A stretch of DNA of 53,176 nt from Beijerinckiaceae bacterium (GTDB lineage: Bacteria; Pseudomonadota; Alphaproteobacteria; Rhizobiales; Beijerinckiaceae), in assembly GCA_947474545.1 (NCBI GenBank), contig CANJJI010000010.1, positions 1 through 53,176 of the forward strand, given 5' to 3'. The translations under genes and the position numbers were made by a program. The notes under the pieces were generated by a model. That model was not told the origin of the DNA. It saw nothing but the letters and a program-made list of their open reading frames with translations, and ran no database searches. Position 1 is the stretch's first letter; every line of letters begins with the position of its first letter. Below are positions 33,673-43,747 of this stretch, one piece after another.

Positions 33673-34890
33673 TTAGAGCGTATGCGCGGAGCCCAGAAAC
33701 AGAGTTGCGCCGAGTAGAAACACCGCGACGGCGGCGGCGCATTCCAGCGCCCTGATCAGAACGACGCCACGAGCGCCACCCTGGCCCGCATAGCGCAGGG
33801 CAATGTTCTTTGCGAGCACGGCGACGGCGGCGAGCGCGCCGGTCGTCAAGGCGGTCCCCAGCGCCATGGCAAAGGTTGCGGCGACGCCAGCCAGGAATAT
33901 GCCCTGCGCCACGGCGAACACGAGTACGAGAATCGCGCCCGAGCAGGGGCGGGCGCCAGCAGTGACCACAGTTGCCAAGGCTGTGCCCCAGGAAAAATTC
34001 TCGCCGAGTGTTTTCGGGTCCGGCGCATGAAAGTGGCCGCAATGTTCGTCGTGAACATGGCCGGGCTCGCCGTGGGCGTGATCGTGATGGGCGTGGTGCT
34101 CATGCCCGTGCTTGTGATCGTCATGGGCCTTTGTGAGCACGGGCGTTAGCGTTTGCACTTCGTGATTATGGTCATGCGTTGCGGCATGTGCATGGTCATG
34201 TGAATGGTGATCATGGGAGTGGTGATCATGGGAGTGGTGATCATGCCCATGATGGTCATGCTCATGAGGCGTAGCTGCCGGAGCGGAATTTTCGCTAACA
34301 CCTGCCGCTGGTTTGAGCAAAGGCAGAGCGGCGAACAGCGCACGGCCCTTCACCCAGACAAGCCAAAGTCCCAGCAGCGCTATGCCTGCAAAGCTTGCGA
34401 TTTCGACAAGATTGGCGACGGATTTCATGTGCTGGGATGTTGCATTCAGCACCCAGGCGAGAATGCCGACAATGGCGATCGCCACAAGGCCCTGCAACAT
34501 GGCGGCGAGAAAGGAGATAACGATGCCACGCTTCAGCGCCCTTTCATTGGCAAACATGTAGGAGGCAACGACCGCCTTGCCGTGGCCGGGCCCGGCAGCA
34601 TGAAAGACGCCATAGGCAAAGCTGATGCCCATCAGCGCCCAGACCGCGGAGGTGTCAGTCTTGATCGCGCGTACGCCTGACGAGAGCATACGCTCGAACG
34701 CCATCTGCTGCGCAAAAATCCAGCCGGTGATACCGCCCTGCGGAACGGCCCCGCCTTCGCTGATGCCGACGTTAAATGGGTTTTTTGCCTGTGCGAGGGC
34801 GTCGCCACCGCCGGTCAGGAGGGCCACCGCGCACGCGCCGATGATGCCGATCGCGAGCCATGTTCTGGCGCTGGAATATCTGCTGTGCAT
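33673..34890 (-). CDS. NicO/RcnA-type nickel-cobalt efflux membrane protein
   Basis: The 405-residue inner-membrane protein has an N-terminal signal or first membrane segment, the HAAGPGHGKAVVASYM motif, a long cytoplasmic His/Asp loop (about residues 215-300, many HDHH units) and the GARPCSGAILVLVFAVAQG segment, all typical of the NicO family. Family members export nickel or cobalt; some are placed in other metal regulons. It is encoded 14 bp after a DUF1007 protein, its usual partner. The ATG at 34890 is chosen because it starts the signal segment; a longer frame overlaps the DUF1007 gene. Metal specificity cannot be read from the sequence. Confidence 0.9.
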   Translation of the reverse strand: MHSRYSSARTWLAIGIIGACAVALLTGGGDALAQAKNPFNVGISEGGAVPQGGITGWIFAQQMAFERMLSSGVRAIKTDTSAVWALMGISFAYGVFHAAGPGHGKAVVASYMFANERALKRGIVISFLAAMLQGLVAIAIVGILAWVLNATSQHMKSVANLVEIASFAGIALLGLWLVWVKGRALFAALPLLKPAAGVSENSAPAATPHEHDHHGHDHHSHDHHSHDHHSHDHAHAATHDHNHEVQTLTPVLTKAHDDHKHGHEHHAHHDHAHGEPGHVHDEHCGHFHAPDPKTLGENFSWGTALATVVTAGARPCSGAILVLVFAVAQGIFLAGVAATFAMALGTALTTGALAAVAVLAKNIALRYAGQGGARGVVLIRALECAAAVAVFLLGATLFLGSAHTL

Positions 34891-34904
34891 GGTTTCTCTC
34901 GGAG

Positions 34905-35555
34905 TTACGGGCAGGCGACGGAGGCGCGTGTGGCGAGTTTGGCGCCGAAATCGGCTCCAGGTGAATCGTTGGTGCCTGCCGATTGCTGCAGCCGCCGGGT
35001 CTCTTCGTCGGTCAGAGGTCTTGGCGTCACCATGCGCAGCGAACACCCCTGCGGCGCGTTCTTCATGATCACCGGGTTCTGCTTTTCGAAATCAAATGCG
35101 ACGAAATAATCGGGGTCGAAGACCTGCAGCATGAAGGCCTTGTTTGCACTGGCAGGCACTTTAAACTCGGCTGTGAAATGCAAGGTTACGTTCTGCTTCG
35201 CATCGAGCGTTATTGTTGCGTCTGTGACGTCCTTGAATTCGGCAGATTTGCCGCCTGCCCGTGCTATGGTGAAGTAGCTGTATTCGGCGAGCTGCTTGAC
35301 ATTGGTCTTGGCGAGTTCGTTTAATTCGCTCTGATTCGTCTTGCCTTCCTTGACCATGCCTTGAACGGCAAAGGCCGAATACATTTCGTCGAAGGTCCAG
35401 CTGTGGCGTACGCCGGTAATCTTGCCGTCGGGCGCAAACACGATTTCGCTGCGGACGGCCACATAGACATGAGGGTGGGCAAGCGCGGGGCTGGCTGCGC
35501 CAATGCCAGCGGCGAGGATTGCGAGCGCAAGAAGTTTGGTCAGGTGGGTCGTCAT
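34905..35555 (-). CDS. DUF1007 periplasmic protein, partner of the NicO exporter
   Basis: This 216-residue exported protein has a signal peptide ending near SPALA-HPHVYV. The mature N-terminus HPHVYV is a potential metal-binding start, as in other DUF1007 proteins. The DUF1007 pattern includes HSWTFDEMYSAFAVQG and YFVAFDFEKQNPV. Proteins of this family are almost always found beside NicO-type exporters and probably handle the metal in the periplasm. The gene is first in its group; its upstream region (35556-35789, 234 bp, shared with the oxidoreductase gene on the other strand) holds no clear operator that I could identify. Confidence 0.88.
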   Translation of the reverse strand: MTTHLTKLLALAILAAGIGAASPALAHPHVYVAVRSEIVFAPDGKITGVRHSWTFDEMYSAFAVQGMVKEGKTNQSELNELAKTNVKQLAEYSYFTIARAGGKSAEFKDVTDATITLDAKQNVTLHFTAEFKVPASANKAFMLQVFDPDYFVAFDFEKQNPVIMKNAPQGCSLRMVTPRPLTDEETRRLQQSAGTNDSPGADFGAKLATRASVACP

Positions 35556-35789
35556 GTTGCCTCATAGACAGCCCGGCCAGCGCAGAAGGCTAACCGGTTT
35601 GAATCGCAATGTTACAAAAATGCGCGCCGCTGCGCCATTGCTTCCTTTTGCAGCCAATTGTGTCGGGCTTGAGGATTGGAGGCATCAATGTTGCTTGAAA
35701 CGGCGGCAGGCCTGACTTACTTTTTGTGCTAATTTGCCGCAATGAATCGACCCCGTCATGGTCGCGGCCAAGCAGGCAGAGGAAACGTC

Positions 35790-38700
35790 ATGGACGATAA
35801 GGTCAGCATTTCGCCAGACCGCATTTCTCCGCCAGAGAGCGCCGGCTCGCTGAGCGCCGTGACGCTCGACGATAAATACGATCTTGGCCGCAGCCGAATT
35901 TTTGTCTCGGGAAATCAAGCCATTGTACGCCTGTTATTGCTGCAGAAGGAACGTGACCGGGCCAACGGATTGAATACAGCGGCATTTGTCACGGGCTACA
36001 GAGGATCGCCGCTCGGGGGGCTCGATCAGCAATTGTTCCACGCCCAGAACCGTCTGGCGGCGGAAAATATCGTTTTCAAGCCGGGTCTGAATGAGGATCT
36101 GGCAGCGACCGCCGTTTGGGGTAGCCAGCAGGCTGAAATGCGCGGCGAAGGCAAGTTCGATGGCGTTTTTGCCCTCTGGTATGCCAAGGGGCCAGGGGTT
36201 GATCGTTCGGGCGATGTGTTCCGCCATTCTAATCTTGCCGGAACATCCAAAAATGGCGGCGTCATCGCGCTGATGGGCGACGATCATACAGCAGAATCCT
36301 CCACCACCGCGCACCAGTCCGAGTTTCATTTTCTTGACGTGATGATGCCGATCCTGCATCCGGCGGGCGTTCAGGAAATTCTCGATTATGGCCTGCTTGG
36401 CTGGGCGCTCAGCCGTTACGCTGGTGTCTGGGTGGGCATAAAACTGGTGAAAGACACGGTGGAATCCACCGCGTCCATCGACGTTTCTGGCGATCGCGTT
36501 CAGCCGGTAATCCCATCGGATTTTGCTATGCCGGACGGCGGGTTGAATATCCGCCCGAATGACCCCGTACTGACGCAGGAAGCGCGCCTTCAAGATTACA
36601 AGCGCGACGCCATTGTCGCCTGGGTGCGGGCCAACAAGCTCAATCGCATCATCACGTCAGGTGGTCCAAACGCAAAAGTTGGAGTCATCACGACGGGCAA
36701 ATCCTATCTCGATGTGCGTCAGGCGCTTGACGATCTGGGTATCGACGAGACTCGCGCCAATGATCTGGGCCTGCGGCTCTTCAAGATTGGCTGTCCCTGG
36801 CCGATGGAGCCGGAGGGGCTGAAGCAATTCGCCGAAGGGCTGGAACTCATCATCGTTGTTGAGGAAAAGCGCTCCCTGATCGAAGTGCAAGTGCGTGAAG
36901 AACTTTATGGCACGGCAAACCAGCCGATATGCGTCGGCAAGAAGGACGAGGCCGGCAATTGGCTCTTTCCGGTGAAGGGCGCGCTCGACAGTAATGATAT
37001 TGCAGTCGCCATTGGCGAGCGTCTGCTGCGGTTTCATGACGGCGACGCCAGACTTCGCCAGCATGTGGACGAAATCCGCGCCTTCCAGAAATCCCTTGCG
37101 GACACCAAAGACGCGGCGGTTCGCATTCCCTATTTCTGTTCGGGCTGTCCGCATAATTCCTCGACAAAAATTCCTGAGGGCGCGCGCGCCTATGCGGGCA
37201 TCGGCTGCCATTACATGGTGCAGTGGATGGATCGCGGCACCGAAGGTTTCACGCAGATGGGCGGCGAAGGCGCAAACTGGATCGGCGAAGCGCCCTTCTC
37301 GACGCGCAATCATGTCTTCCAGAATTTGGGCGATGGCACCTACAATCATTCCGGCATCATGGCCGTGCGCTGGGCTATCGGCACGAAAACAAACGTCACA
37401 TATAAAATTCTCTATAACGATGCCGTCGCCATGACGGGCGGGCAGAAGAACGATGGCGATCTCAGCGTGCCCAAGATCGCACGCACCATGGCTGCCGAAG
37501 GCGTTACGCGTATTGCTGTCGTCACCGATGAGCCCGACAAATATGATCCCGGCGAAGCCTGGCCTGCCGGGCTCACCATTCATCATCGCAGCGAACTCGA
37601 TGATGTGCAGCGGGAAATGGCGACGGTGTCCGGCTGTTCCGTGCTGATCTTCGATCAGACCTGCGCCTCGGAAAAGCGCCGCCGCCGCAAGCGTGGCGCG
37701 TTCCCGGATCCGGACAAGCGCGTCATCATCAACGCAGCTGTGTGCGAAGGTTGCGGCGATTGCGGGGTGAAATCCAATTGCGTGTCCGTACAGCCGCTGG
37801 AAACCGAATTCGGCCGCAAACGAACCATCGATCAATCCAGCTGCAACAAGGACTTTTCCTGCATCGAAGGATTTTGTCCTTCATTTGTGACGGTACATGG
37901 AGCGCAGATTAAAAAGAGAGTAACGCAAGCCCCTGCGCCGCGCGCCGACTTGCCTGTTGTGAAGCTTCCGGAGCCAGTTCGCCCGGTGCTCGGTCCTCAT
38001 CCCTATGGGATACTTGTGACCGGCGTTGGCGGGACGGGCGTCGTCACCATCGGCGCCATCCTTGGCATGGCCGCACATGTCGAAGGCAAAGGCTGCGGCA
38101 TGATTGATATGGCCGGGCTTGCCCAGAAGGGTGGAGCTGTTTTCAGCCATGTGAAGCTTGCTGCGCGGCCTGACGATATCCATGCGATTCGCGTAGCTGC
38201 CGGGCAGGCTGATCTCGTGCTGGGCTGCGATCTAGTCGTGTCCGGTTCAAAGAAAGTGCTCGCTGCGATCCGCAAAGGCGAGACCGGCGTCGTCGTGAAT
38301 ACGAGCGAAATCTATCCCGGCGATTTCACACGCAATGCCGATTTCTCTTTGCCGGGCGAGCGCATACGGCGGGCGATCCGCGACACCGGCAGCAAGGGAC
38401 TCGACTTCGTCGATGCGACCTCGATTGCAACGGCTTTACTGGGCAATTCGATTGCCGCCAACATGTTCATGCTGGGGCTCGCCTGGCAGCGCGGACTTGT
38501 GCCGCTAGACGCAGCTTCGATCGAGCAAGCGATTACGCTGAATGGCGAAGCTGTCAGGATGAACGTTGAAGCTTTCCGTCTGGGACGCCGCTACGCGCAC
38601 GACCCAGCCGCCATCGAAGCCCTGTTGCCACCGCGTGTGCAAAAGGCCCGTCAGAACGCTGAACCCGAAACCCTTGAAGAGATTGTTTCGCGCCGGGCCA

Positions 38701-39332
38701 GCTTTCTCACCGCCTACCAGAATGCGGCCTATGCCGAGCGATACAAGGCCGGGGTTCGCAGGATTGCGGACGCGGAGGCTGCGCGTACTCCAGGCAAGAC
38801 CGGCCTTTCGCTCGCTGTCGCGCGCTATCTGTTCAAGCTGATGGCGATCAAGGACGAATACGAGGTGGCGCGGCTTTACACAGACGGTTCTTTTGCGCGG
38901 CAATTGACGGAAACTTTCGAGGGCAATCTGCGTCTCGAATTTCATCTGGCCCCGCCGGTCTTTGGTCTGCGTGATCCTTCTACAGGCCTCGCCCGCAAAA
39001 GCAGTTTTGGTCCGTGGATGATGAAAGCTTTTGGAGTGCTGGCCGCGCTGAAAGGATTGCGCGGCGGGCTGTTCGACATCTTCGGGTACACAGCCGAACG
39101 GCGCAAAGAAAAGGCGTTGCTGGCCGATTATGAAAATCTGATGACAGAACTGGCCGATACGCTGACGCCAGAGCGCCATTCGCTTGCGGTGGCGCTGGCC
39201 TCAGTCCCGGAAAAGATTCGCGGCTACGGCCATGTCAAGGAACGTCATATGGCTGAGGCAAAACGCGAAGCCGAGGATTTACTTTCCCGTTATCGCAATC
39301 CGCCGGCGCCTTTAGGATTGGCGGCCGAATAA
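35790..39332 (+). CDS. Fused indolepyruvate ferredoxin oxidoreductase (IorAB-type)
   Basis: This 1180-residue TPP enzyme oxidatively decarboxylates aryl pyruvates to aryl-acyl-CoA with ferredoxin reduction. The N-terminal half has the POR-alpha/TPP regions (TGYRGSPLGGLDQQ, DDHTAESSTTAHQSE, FCSGCPHNSST). Near residues 651-663 is a ferredoxin-like cysteine cluster (CEGCGDCGVKSNC), and from about 733 comes the POR-gamma domain (GILVTGVGGTGVVTIGAILG). The single-chain form is typical of Proteobacteria. The start at 35790 has GAGGAAA upstream; 16 further in-frame codons precede it without family resemblance. It stands alone, with a 155-bp gap downstream. Confidence 0.93.
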   Translation: MDDKVSISPDRISPPESAGSLSAVTLDDKYDLGRSRIFVSGNQAIVRLLLLQKERDRANGLNTAAFVTGYRGSPLGGLDQQLFHAQNRLAAENIVFKPGLNEDLAATAVWGSQQAEMRGEGKFDGVFALWYAKGPGVDRSGDVFRHSNLAGTSKNGGVIALMGDDHTAESSTTAHQSEFHFLDVMMPILHPAGVQEILDYGLLGWALSRYAGVWVGIKLVKDTVESTASIDVSGDRVQPVIPSDFAMPDGGLNIRPNDPVLTQEARLQDYKRDAIVAWVRANKLNRIITSGGPNAKVGVITTGKSYLDVRQALDDLGIDETRANDLGLRLFKIGCPWPMEPEGLKQFAEGLELIIVVEEKRSLIEVQVREELYGTANQPICVGKKDEAGNWLFPVKGALDSNDIAVAIGERLLRFHDGDARLRQHVDEIRAFQKSLADTKDAAVRIPYFCSGCPHNSSTKIPEGARAYAGIGCHYMVQWMDRGTEGFTQMGGEGANWIGEAPFSTRNHVFQNLGDGTYNHSGIMAVRWAIGTKTNVTYKILYNDAVAMTGGQKNDGDLSVPKIARTMAAEGVTRIAVVTDEPDKYDPGEAWPAGLTIHHRSELDDVQREMATVSGCSVLIFDQTCASEKRRRRKRGAFPDPDKRVIINAAVCEGCGDCGVKSNCVSVQPLETEFGRKRTIDQSSCNKDFSCIEGFCPSFVTVHGAQIKKRVTQAPAPRADLPVVKLPEPVRPVLGPHPYGILVTGVGGTGVVTIGAILGMAAHVEGKGCGMIDMAGLAQKGGAVFSHVKLAARPDDIHAIRVAAGQADLVLGCDLVVSGSKKVLAAIRKGETGVVVNTSEIYPGDFTRNADFSLPGERIRRAIRDTGSKGLDFVDATSIATALLGNSIAANMFMLGLAWQRGLVPLDAASIEQAITLNGEAVRMNVEAFRLGRRYAHDPAAIEALLPPRVQKARQNAEPETLEEIVSRRASFLTAYQNAAYAERYKAGVRRIADAEAARTPGKTGLSLAVARYLFKLMAIKDEYEVARLYTDGSFARQLTETFEGNLRLEFHLAPPVFGLRDPSTGLARKSSFGPWMMKAFGVLAALKGLRGGLFDIFGYTAERRKEKALLADYENLMTELADTLTPERHSLAVALASVPEKIRGYGHVKERHMAEAKREAEDLLSRYRNPPAPLGLAAE

Positions 39333-39347
39333 GCGTCCGCGGGGGAC

Positions 39348-39370
39348 AGGTCAATCTTTGCGGTTGACCT
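39348..39370. terminator. Hairpin after the oxidoreductase gene
   Basis: AGGTCAA-TCTTTGCGG-TTGACCT is a perfect 7-bp inverted repeat 15 bases after the stop codon. There is no following T-run, so it may be a weak terminator or an operator for the corA-like gene at 39488. Confidence 0.35.
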
Positions 39371-39487
39371 TGATGGCGGATGCTGGCAGGCACGGGTGCG
39401 CGTCTGATTTCGCTGGCCGCATGCTGACGAACCGGGCGCTCAATCTCGCAAACCGGCCGCACTCGCGGCACTGACAGGACAGCTGGC

Positions 39488-40489
39488 ATGCTGCGCGTAT
39501 TCACCCGCGAGAATGATCATCTCTGCCCCAACGACCTTGAGGTTACGCGAGAACGCCAGCCTGCGATGCCGGGCGGGATGGCGCCCTGGATCGATTTACT
39601 GAATCCAACGGCCGACGAAGACAAATATGTCGAGAACGTCACTGGCGTTTCGATCCCGACCCGCGAAGAGATGCAGGAGATTGAGGTCTCCTCGCGCCTT
39701 TATAGCGAAGATGGCGCGGAATTCATGACGATGAGCGCCGTCACCAATCTCGATACAGACAAGCCGTTGCTGACGCCCATCACGTTCGTGTTGAAGGGTG
39801 CGACGCTTGTGACGGTTCGCTACATGGAGCCCAAACCCTTCTCGATCTTTATCATCAGGGCGCAGCGGGCGGGGGCGGTCGCCTGCGCCAATGGCGAACA
39901 GGTGATGATGAGCCTGCTGGAAGCGCTGATTGATCGGGTCGCAGATGCGCTGGAACGGGTCGGTATGAAAATCGACGGCCTATCGCAGGAAGTGTTCCAT
40001 AGCGCCAATCCTCAAGCTGCCGGCCGCACCAAGGATTTCCAGCGCGTCATTACGGACATTGGACGCGAAGGCGAGTTGCTCTCGATGATCCGTGAGAGCC
40101 TGCTCAGCATGAATCGCGTGCTGACTTATCATGTGGCTGTGACGGACGATGACAAGAAGGCAGCCAAGGATGCGCGCGCACGGGTTCGCACCGTGCAACG
40201 CGATGTGGCCTCGCTCACCGAACACACGGCCTATCTGGCGACCAAGGTCAACTTCCTGCTCGACGCCACGCTTGGGATGATCAATCTCGAACAGAACCAG
40301 ATCATCAAGATCTTTTCGATTGCAGCTGTGTGCCTGATGCCGCCGACGCTGGTGGCTTCGATCTACGGCATGAACTTCAAGAATTTGCCTGAACTGCAAT
40401 GGGATTTTGGCTATCCCATGGCAATTGCGCTGATGATTATCACTGCGCTGGCGCCCTTCTATTACTTCCGCAGGAAGGGCTGGCTGTAA
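39488..40489 (+). CDS. corA: CorA-family magnesium/divalent cation channel
   Basis: The 333-residue protein has the large cytoplasmic N-terminal domain, a long helix (about 150-270) and two C-terminal membrane segments. The first of these ends in the selectivity signature YGMNF, followed by the PELQWDFGYP loop. These features identify the CorA pentameric channel for Mg2+ (some members also carry Co2+ or Ni2+). The last residues FYYFRRKGWL are the usual positively charged end. No M-box-like leader is apparent in the 155 bp upstream. It converges on the next gene with two bases between stop codons. Confidence 0.94.
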   Translation: MLRVFTRENDHLCPNDLEVTRERQPAMPGGMAPWIDLLNPTADEDKYVENVTGVSIPTREEMQEIEVSSRLYSEDGAEFMTMSAVTNLDTDKPLLTPITFVLKGATLVTVRYMEPKPFSIFIIRAQRAGAVACANGEQVMMSLLEALIDRVADALERVGMKIDGLSQEVFHSANPQAAGRTKDFQRVITDIGREGELLSMIRESLLSMNRVLTYHVAVTDDDKKAAKDARARVRTVQRDVASLTEHTAYLATKVNFLLDATLGMINLEQNQIIKIFSIAAVCLMPPTLVASIYGMNFKNLPELQWDFGYPMAIALMIITALAPFYYFRRKGWL

Positions 40490-40491
40490 GC

Positions 40492-41526
40492 TCACCTGAA
40501 TAATTCATCGGCGATTTTGGCCCAGCGCGGCATGGCCTCATCAATGGCTTCTGGCGTCATGGCGACAGTGCGCAGCGTTTTGCCATCGGGTCGCAATTTC
40601 GGATCGGAGGGGGCGACGTCCGGATCGACCGGTATATAGCCGGTGTCGCGATAGATCTCCTGGCCTTCACGCGACACAAGGAAATCCACAAGCAGCTTTG
40701 CAGCATTGGGGCTGCGTGCATCTTTCGTAACCCCGGCCACAGACAATACCAGCATGGCCGGGTTCATGGGAATCCAGCCCGATGGCGCCCCTTTCTGGGC
40801 AGAGATCGTGGCGTGGTGGTTGAAAATGTGCAGCGCCAGTGGATATTCGCCTGCAATGACGCGATCGAGCACGGTGCGCGCTGTGGCTTTCACACCGATG
40901 ATGTTCTGTTTTGAGAGGTCGCGAAGATAGGCCATGCCTTTGGCTTCACCCATTTCCGTAAGGACCGTGCCGACGAAACCGGCTGAACCCGAGGCGACGG
41001 GCAAAGACGCCCAGGCGATCTTGTCTTTCCATTTGGGATCGAGCAAATCGGCGTAAGTCTTAGGCTCCATGCCGGGTTTGATCATCTCGGTATTCATGCC
41101 TGGGGTAAGGACATACAGATTTGTAGCGACCCAATAGCCCTCGGGATCGATATAGTTCTTGCCCAGTCTTGCAGCGTTATCTGGAACCCACTTCAATGCG
41201 AGGCCGGATTTCTTGATGCCGGGTGAAGTGGCCGTACCGTCATAGACGTCGCCCTGCACGCGGCCAGCTTTAGCCTCGTTCACCAGACGGATGACGATGT
41301 CAGGCGGATCGGCGCGGATGAAATTGATTTTGACGCCGTATTTTTTCTCGAATGCGTCTTTGGCCGGAGTCACGAATTGATTGACGATCTGTGTGGTGTA
41401 CCAGGTGAGTTGCCCTTCTTTTTTCGCCGCCTCGATGAGCGCCTGATCAGCGCTGCGCGCGGGTGCGCAAACCAGAATGGCCGCCGCGCAAATCGATAGG
41501 CCTAAACCACTTACACGCTTCCCCAT
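40492..41526 (-). CDS. Periplasmic solute-binding protein (iron(III)/AfuA-like), orphan
   Basis: The 344-residue protein has a signal peptide (1-26, cleaved near APARSA) and the two-lobed fold of family 1 binding proteins related to ferric iron, thiamine or phosphonate uptake (LTWYTTQIVNQFVTPAKDAF, KYGVKINFIRADP, YADLLDPKWKDKIAWA). No permease or ATPase gene is adjacent. Its nearest same-strand neighbour is homospermidine synthase, but spermidine-binding proteins of the PotD type look different and I see no reason to link them. The ligand is unknown. It resembles the second binding protein at 43748-44782, pointing to a family shared within this region. Confidence 0.85.
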   Translation of the reverse strand: MGKRVSGLGLSICAAAILVCAPARSADQALIEAAKKEGQLTWYTTQIVNQFVTPAKDAFEKKYGVKINFIRADPPDIVIRLVNEAKAGRVQGDVYDGTATSPGIKKSGLALKWVPDNAARLGKNYIDPEGYWVATNLYVLTPGMNTEMIKPGMEPKTYADLLDPKWKDKIAWASLPVASGSAGFVGTVLTEMGEAKGMAYLRDLSKQNIIGVKATARTVLDRVIAGEYPLALHIFNHHATISAQKGAPSGWIPMNPAMLVLSVAGVTKDARSPNAAKLLVDFLVSREGQEIYRDTGYIPVDPDVAPSDPKLRPDGKTLRTVAMTPEAIDEAMPRWAKIADELFR

Positions 41527-41582
41527 GATGTCCTCCGCTCTTTCGGGAGATCATGGGGCAAGAGCTGCCGCCGGTAAAGACT

Positions 41583-43016
41583 TTAGCGCACCAGTATGTT
41601 GCGGAACTGCCAGGGATCCTGCTCGTCGAGATCCTCAGGAAATAGACCGGGACGGCGATCCAGCGGCGTCCAGCTGGTGTAACGGCCAATGACGGGGCCG
41701 AGATAGGGCATCTGAATTTCAAGGCAGCGGCGATAATCGAGATCGTCGGCCTCGACGATGCCGGCATCGGGATTTTCCAGCGCCCAGACCATGCCAGCGA
41801 GTACTGCAGACGTCACCTGCAACCCCGTGGCGTTCTGATAGGGAGCAATACGGCGCGTTTCCTCGACGGACAGCTGCGAGCCAAACCAATAGGCGTTGTT
41901 ATCGTGCCCATAAAGCAGCACGCCCAACTCATCTATGCCAGTGAGGATTTCGTTCTCGTCGAGAATAAGCCAGTCCTCCTGCATTCTGCCTTCCTGTCCG
42001 AACATTTCATGCAGGGACAAAACCGCATCATTACAGGGATGATAGGCGTAGTGGCAGGTTGGACGATAGATGGCATTGCCGTTTGAATCGCGAACGGTCA
42101 GATAATCGGCAATGGATATGGATTCATTGTGAGTGACGAGAAAGCCATATTGCGCCTGCGCCGTTGGGGTCCAGGAGCGCACGCGCGTGTTTGCGCCGGG
42201 TTGCAACAAAAAGATCGCTGCGCCACAACCTGTCTCGTGGCTATGCCCGTTTTCGGGCTTCCATTTTTCGTGGGTTCCCCAGCCCAGTTCCGCCGGTTGC
42301 AAGCCTTCCGAGACAAAGCCTTCGACAGACCATGTGTTGACGAAAACCTGTTGCGGCTTGGGGAAGTTCGCCACCTGCGTATCGCGCTCGGCGATGTGGA
42401 TGCCTTTCACGCCTGCACGCTGCGCCAGTGCGGCCCATTCTTCGCGGGTTTGAGGCTCGGGCACATCAAGGCCGAGATCAGCGGCGACATTGACCAGGGC
42501 GCGCTTTGCGAACCAGGAGACCATGCCGGGATTGGCGCCACAGCAGGATACAGCTGTCTTGCCACCAGGCTTCTTGCGCCGCGCTTCGAGCACACGTTCG
42601 CGCAAGGCGTAATTCGAACGCTCGGCGGCGCCCAATGTCTTGTCGAAATAAAAGCCGATCCAGGGTTCGGCGACCGTGTCGATATAGAGCGCACCGAGTT
42701 CGCGGCACAATTCCATGATCGCAACGGAAGATGTATCGACCGAAAGATTGACACAGAAACCCTGCCCGCCGCCTTTGGTGAGTAGCGGCGTCAGCAACTG
42801 CCGGTAATTCTCCCGCGTGACGGCCTGTTGCTGAAACGCAATGCTGCGTTCGTCCAGCAAATGGCGATCCGCATCGCTGGGATCGATCACCACCATGCGC
42901 GACTTGTCGAATTCAAAATGCCGTTCGATCAATGGCAGCGTGCCGCGCCCGATCGAACCAAATCCAATCATGACAACAGGCCCATCGATGTGGCCATGCA
43001 CGGGCCAATCCGTCAT
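41583..43016 (-). CDS. hss: Homospermidine synthase
   Basis: The 477-residue NAD-dependent enzyme transfers an aminobutyl group from putrescine (or spermidine) to putrescine, giving sym-homospermidine, the main polyamine of many Hyphomicrobiales. The N-terminal nucleotide motif is GFGSIGRG, and family-typical segments such as CCGANPGMVSWF, NTWSVEGFVSEGLQPAELGWG and YRPTCHYAYHPCNDA are intact. The start at 43016 is chosen because GGAG lies six bases upstream; an ATG four codons earlier has no such site. The ornithine decarboxylase at 48449-49591 supplies putrescine, completing the route within this window. Confidence 0.97.
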   Translation of the reverse strand: MTDWPVHGHIDGPVVMIGFGSIGRGTLPLIERHFEFDKSRMVVIDPSDADRHLLDERSIAFQQQAVTRENYRQLLTPLLTKGGGQGFCVNLSVDTSSVAIMELCRELGALYIDTVAEPWIGFYFDKTLGAAERSNYALRERVLEARRKKPGGKTAVSCCGANPGMVSWFAKRALVNVAADLGLDVPEPQTREEWAALAQRAGVKGIHIAERDTQVANFPKPQQVFVNTWSVEGFVSEGLQPAELGWGTHEKWKPENGHSHETGCGAAIFLLQPGANTRVRSWTPTAQAQYGFLVTHNESISIADYLTVRDSNGNAIYRPTCHYAYHPCNDAVLSLHEMFGQEGRMQEDWLILDENEILTGIDELGVLLYGHDNNAYWFGSQLSVEETRRIAPYQNATGLQVTSAVLAGMVWALENPDAGIVEADDLDYRRCLEIQMPYLGPVIGRYTSWTPLDRRPGLFPEDLDEQDPWQFRNILVR

Positions 43017-43252
43017 GTGTGACTCCATTTGATTTCGCTGAAAGGAAGACCGGACTCTTTCCTGAGAATCCTGGCGGATTTGTTGCGCCTTGAAACCAAA
43101 CCAGAGCCGGAAGGTCAATGAAAATGTTGCATTGCGGGATTAGTCTCCCTCAATTCCCTGAGAGCGATCATCGCCAAATGCTCGCAACCTGTTGATACCG
43201 GAGCATCCGATTGCGTGTTAGTGTTTCCTCCTCAATTGAAGGGAAACTCGCC

Positions 43253-43723
43253 GTGCCTCAATTCCAGATCACCTTTACTTTCATACTGGCCATGTTTGCC
43301 GGCCCCGCTCTGGCCCAGTCCAGCAGTGGATTGAAAACACTTGAAAGCTCCGCCCCCGCCGTAGTCACAATTGAAAAACTGGAATCGATCATCAAGGCGA
43401 AGGGGATGAAGGTTTTCACCCGGATAGACCATGCTGCGGCCGCTAGGGAAGCGGGTCTCACGATGCCGGCGGCGACTGTTGTCATTTTCGGTAACCCGAA
43501 AGGTGGCACGCCCAACTTCCTGAAAGCGCCTACACTCGCGATCGATCTGCCGCTACGTGCGCTGGTCTGGCAGGATCAGGCCGGGAAGACCTTTGTGAGC
43601 TGGAATACCGGCGAGTATGTCACCGGCACCTTGTTCGCCCGCCATGGCCTCAACCCGCCAGCGCAAGCCGGGCTGGATCAGGAAAGCCTCCTGGCAGGCA
43701 TTATGGCCGAAGCTGTGAGATAG
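43253..43723 (+). CDS. Exported DUF302 protein
   Basis: A GTG start (43253) with AGGGAA seven bases upstream gives 156 residues. There is a signal peptide (about 1-22, ending GPALA-QSSS) and a DUF302 domain (KLESIIKAKGMKVFTRIDHA, VVIFGNPKGGTPNFLKAPTL, ALVWQDQAGKTFVSWNTGEY). The function of DUF302 is unknown; the fold is related to small alpha/beta proteins sometimes seen with copper or oxidative stress genes. It is a single gene between two minus-strand genes. An in-frame TTG at 43211 would lengthen it but spoil the signal peptide. Confidence 0.88.
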   Translation: MPQFQITFTFILAMFAGPALAQSSSGLKTLESSAPAVVTIEKLESIIKAKGMKVFTRIDHAAAAREAGLTMPAATVVIFGNPKGGTPNFLKAPTLAIDLPLRALVWQDQAGKTFVSWNTGEYVTGTLFARHGLNPPAQAGLDQESLLAGIMAEAVR

Positions 43724-43747
43724 GCGGCCCGTCGCGGGTTGTCTGCA

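Noticed and set aside
34199-34260. Short tandem repeats (GTGATCATGGGAGTG) resembling a CRISPR or regulatory array
   Set aside because: They lie inside the NicO exporter gene and encode its His/Asp-rich loop.
35556-35789. Possible Zur site in the DUF1007/oxidoreductase divergent region (AATGTTACAAAAATG)
   Set aside because: It does not form a palindrome comparable with the boxes at 25674 and 25742.
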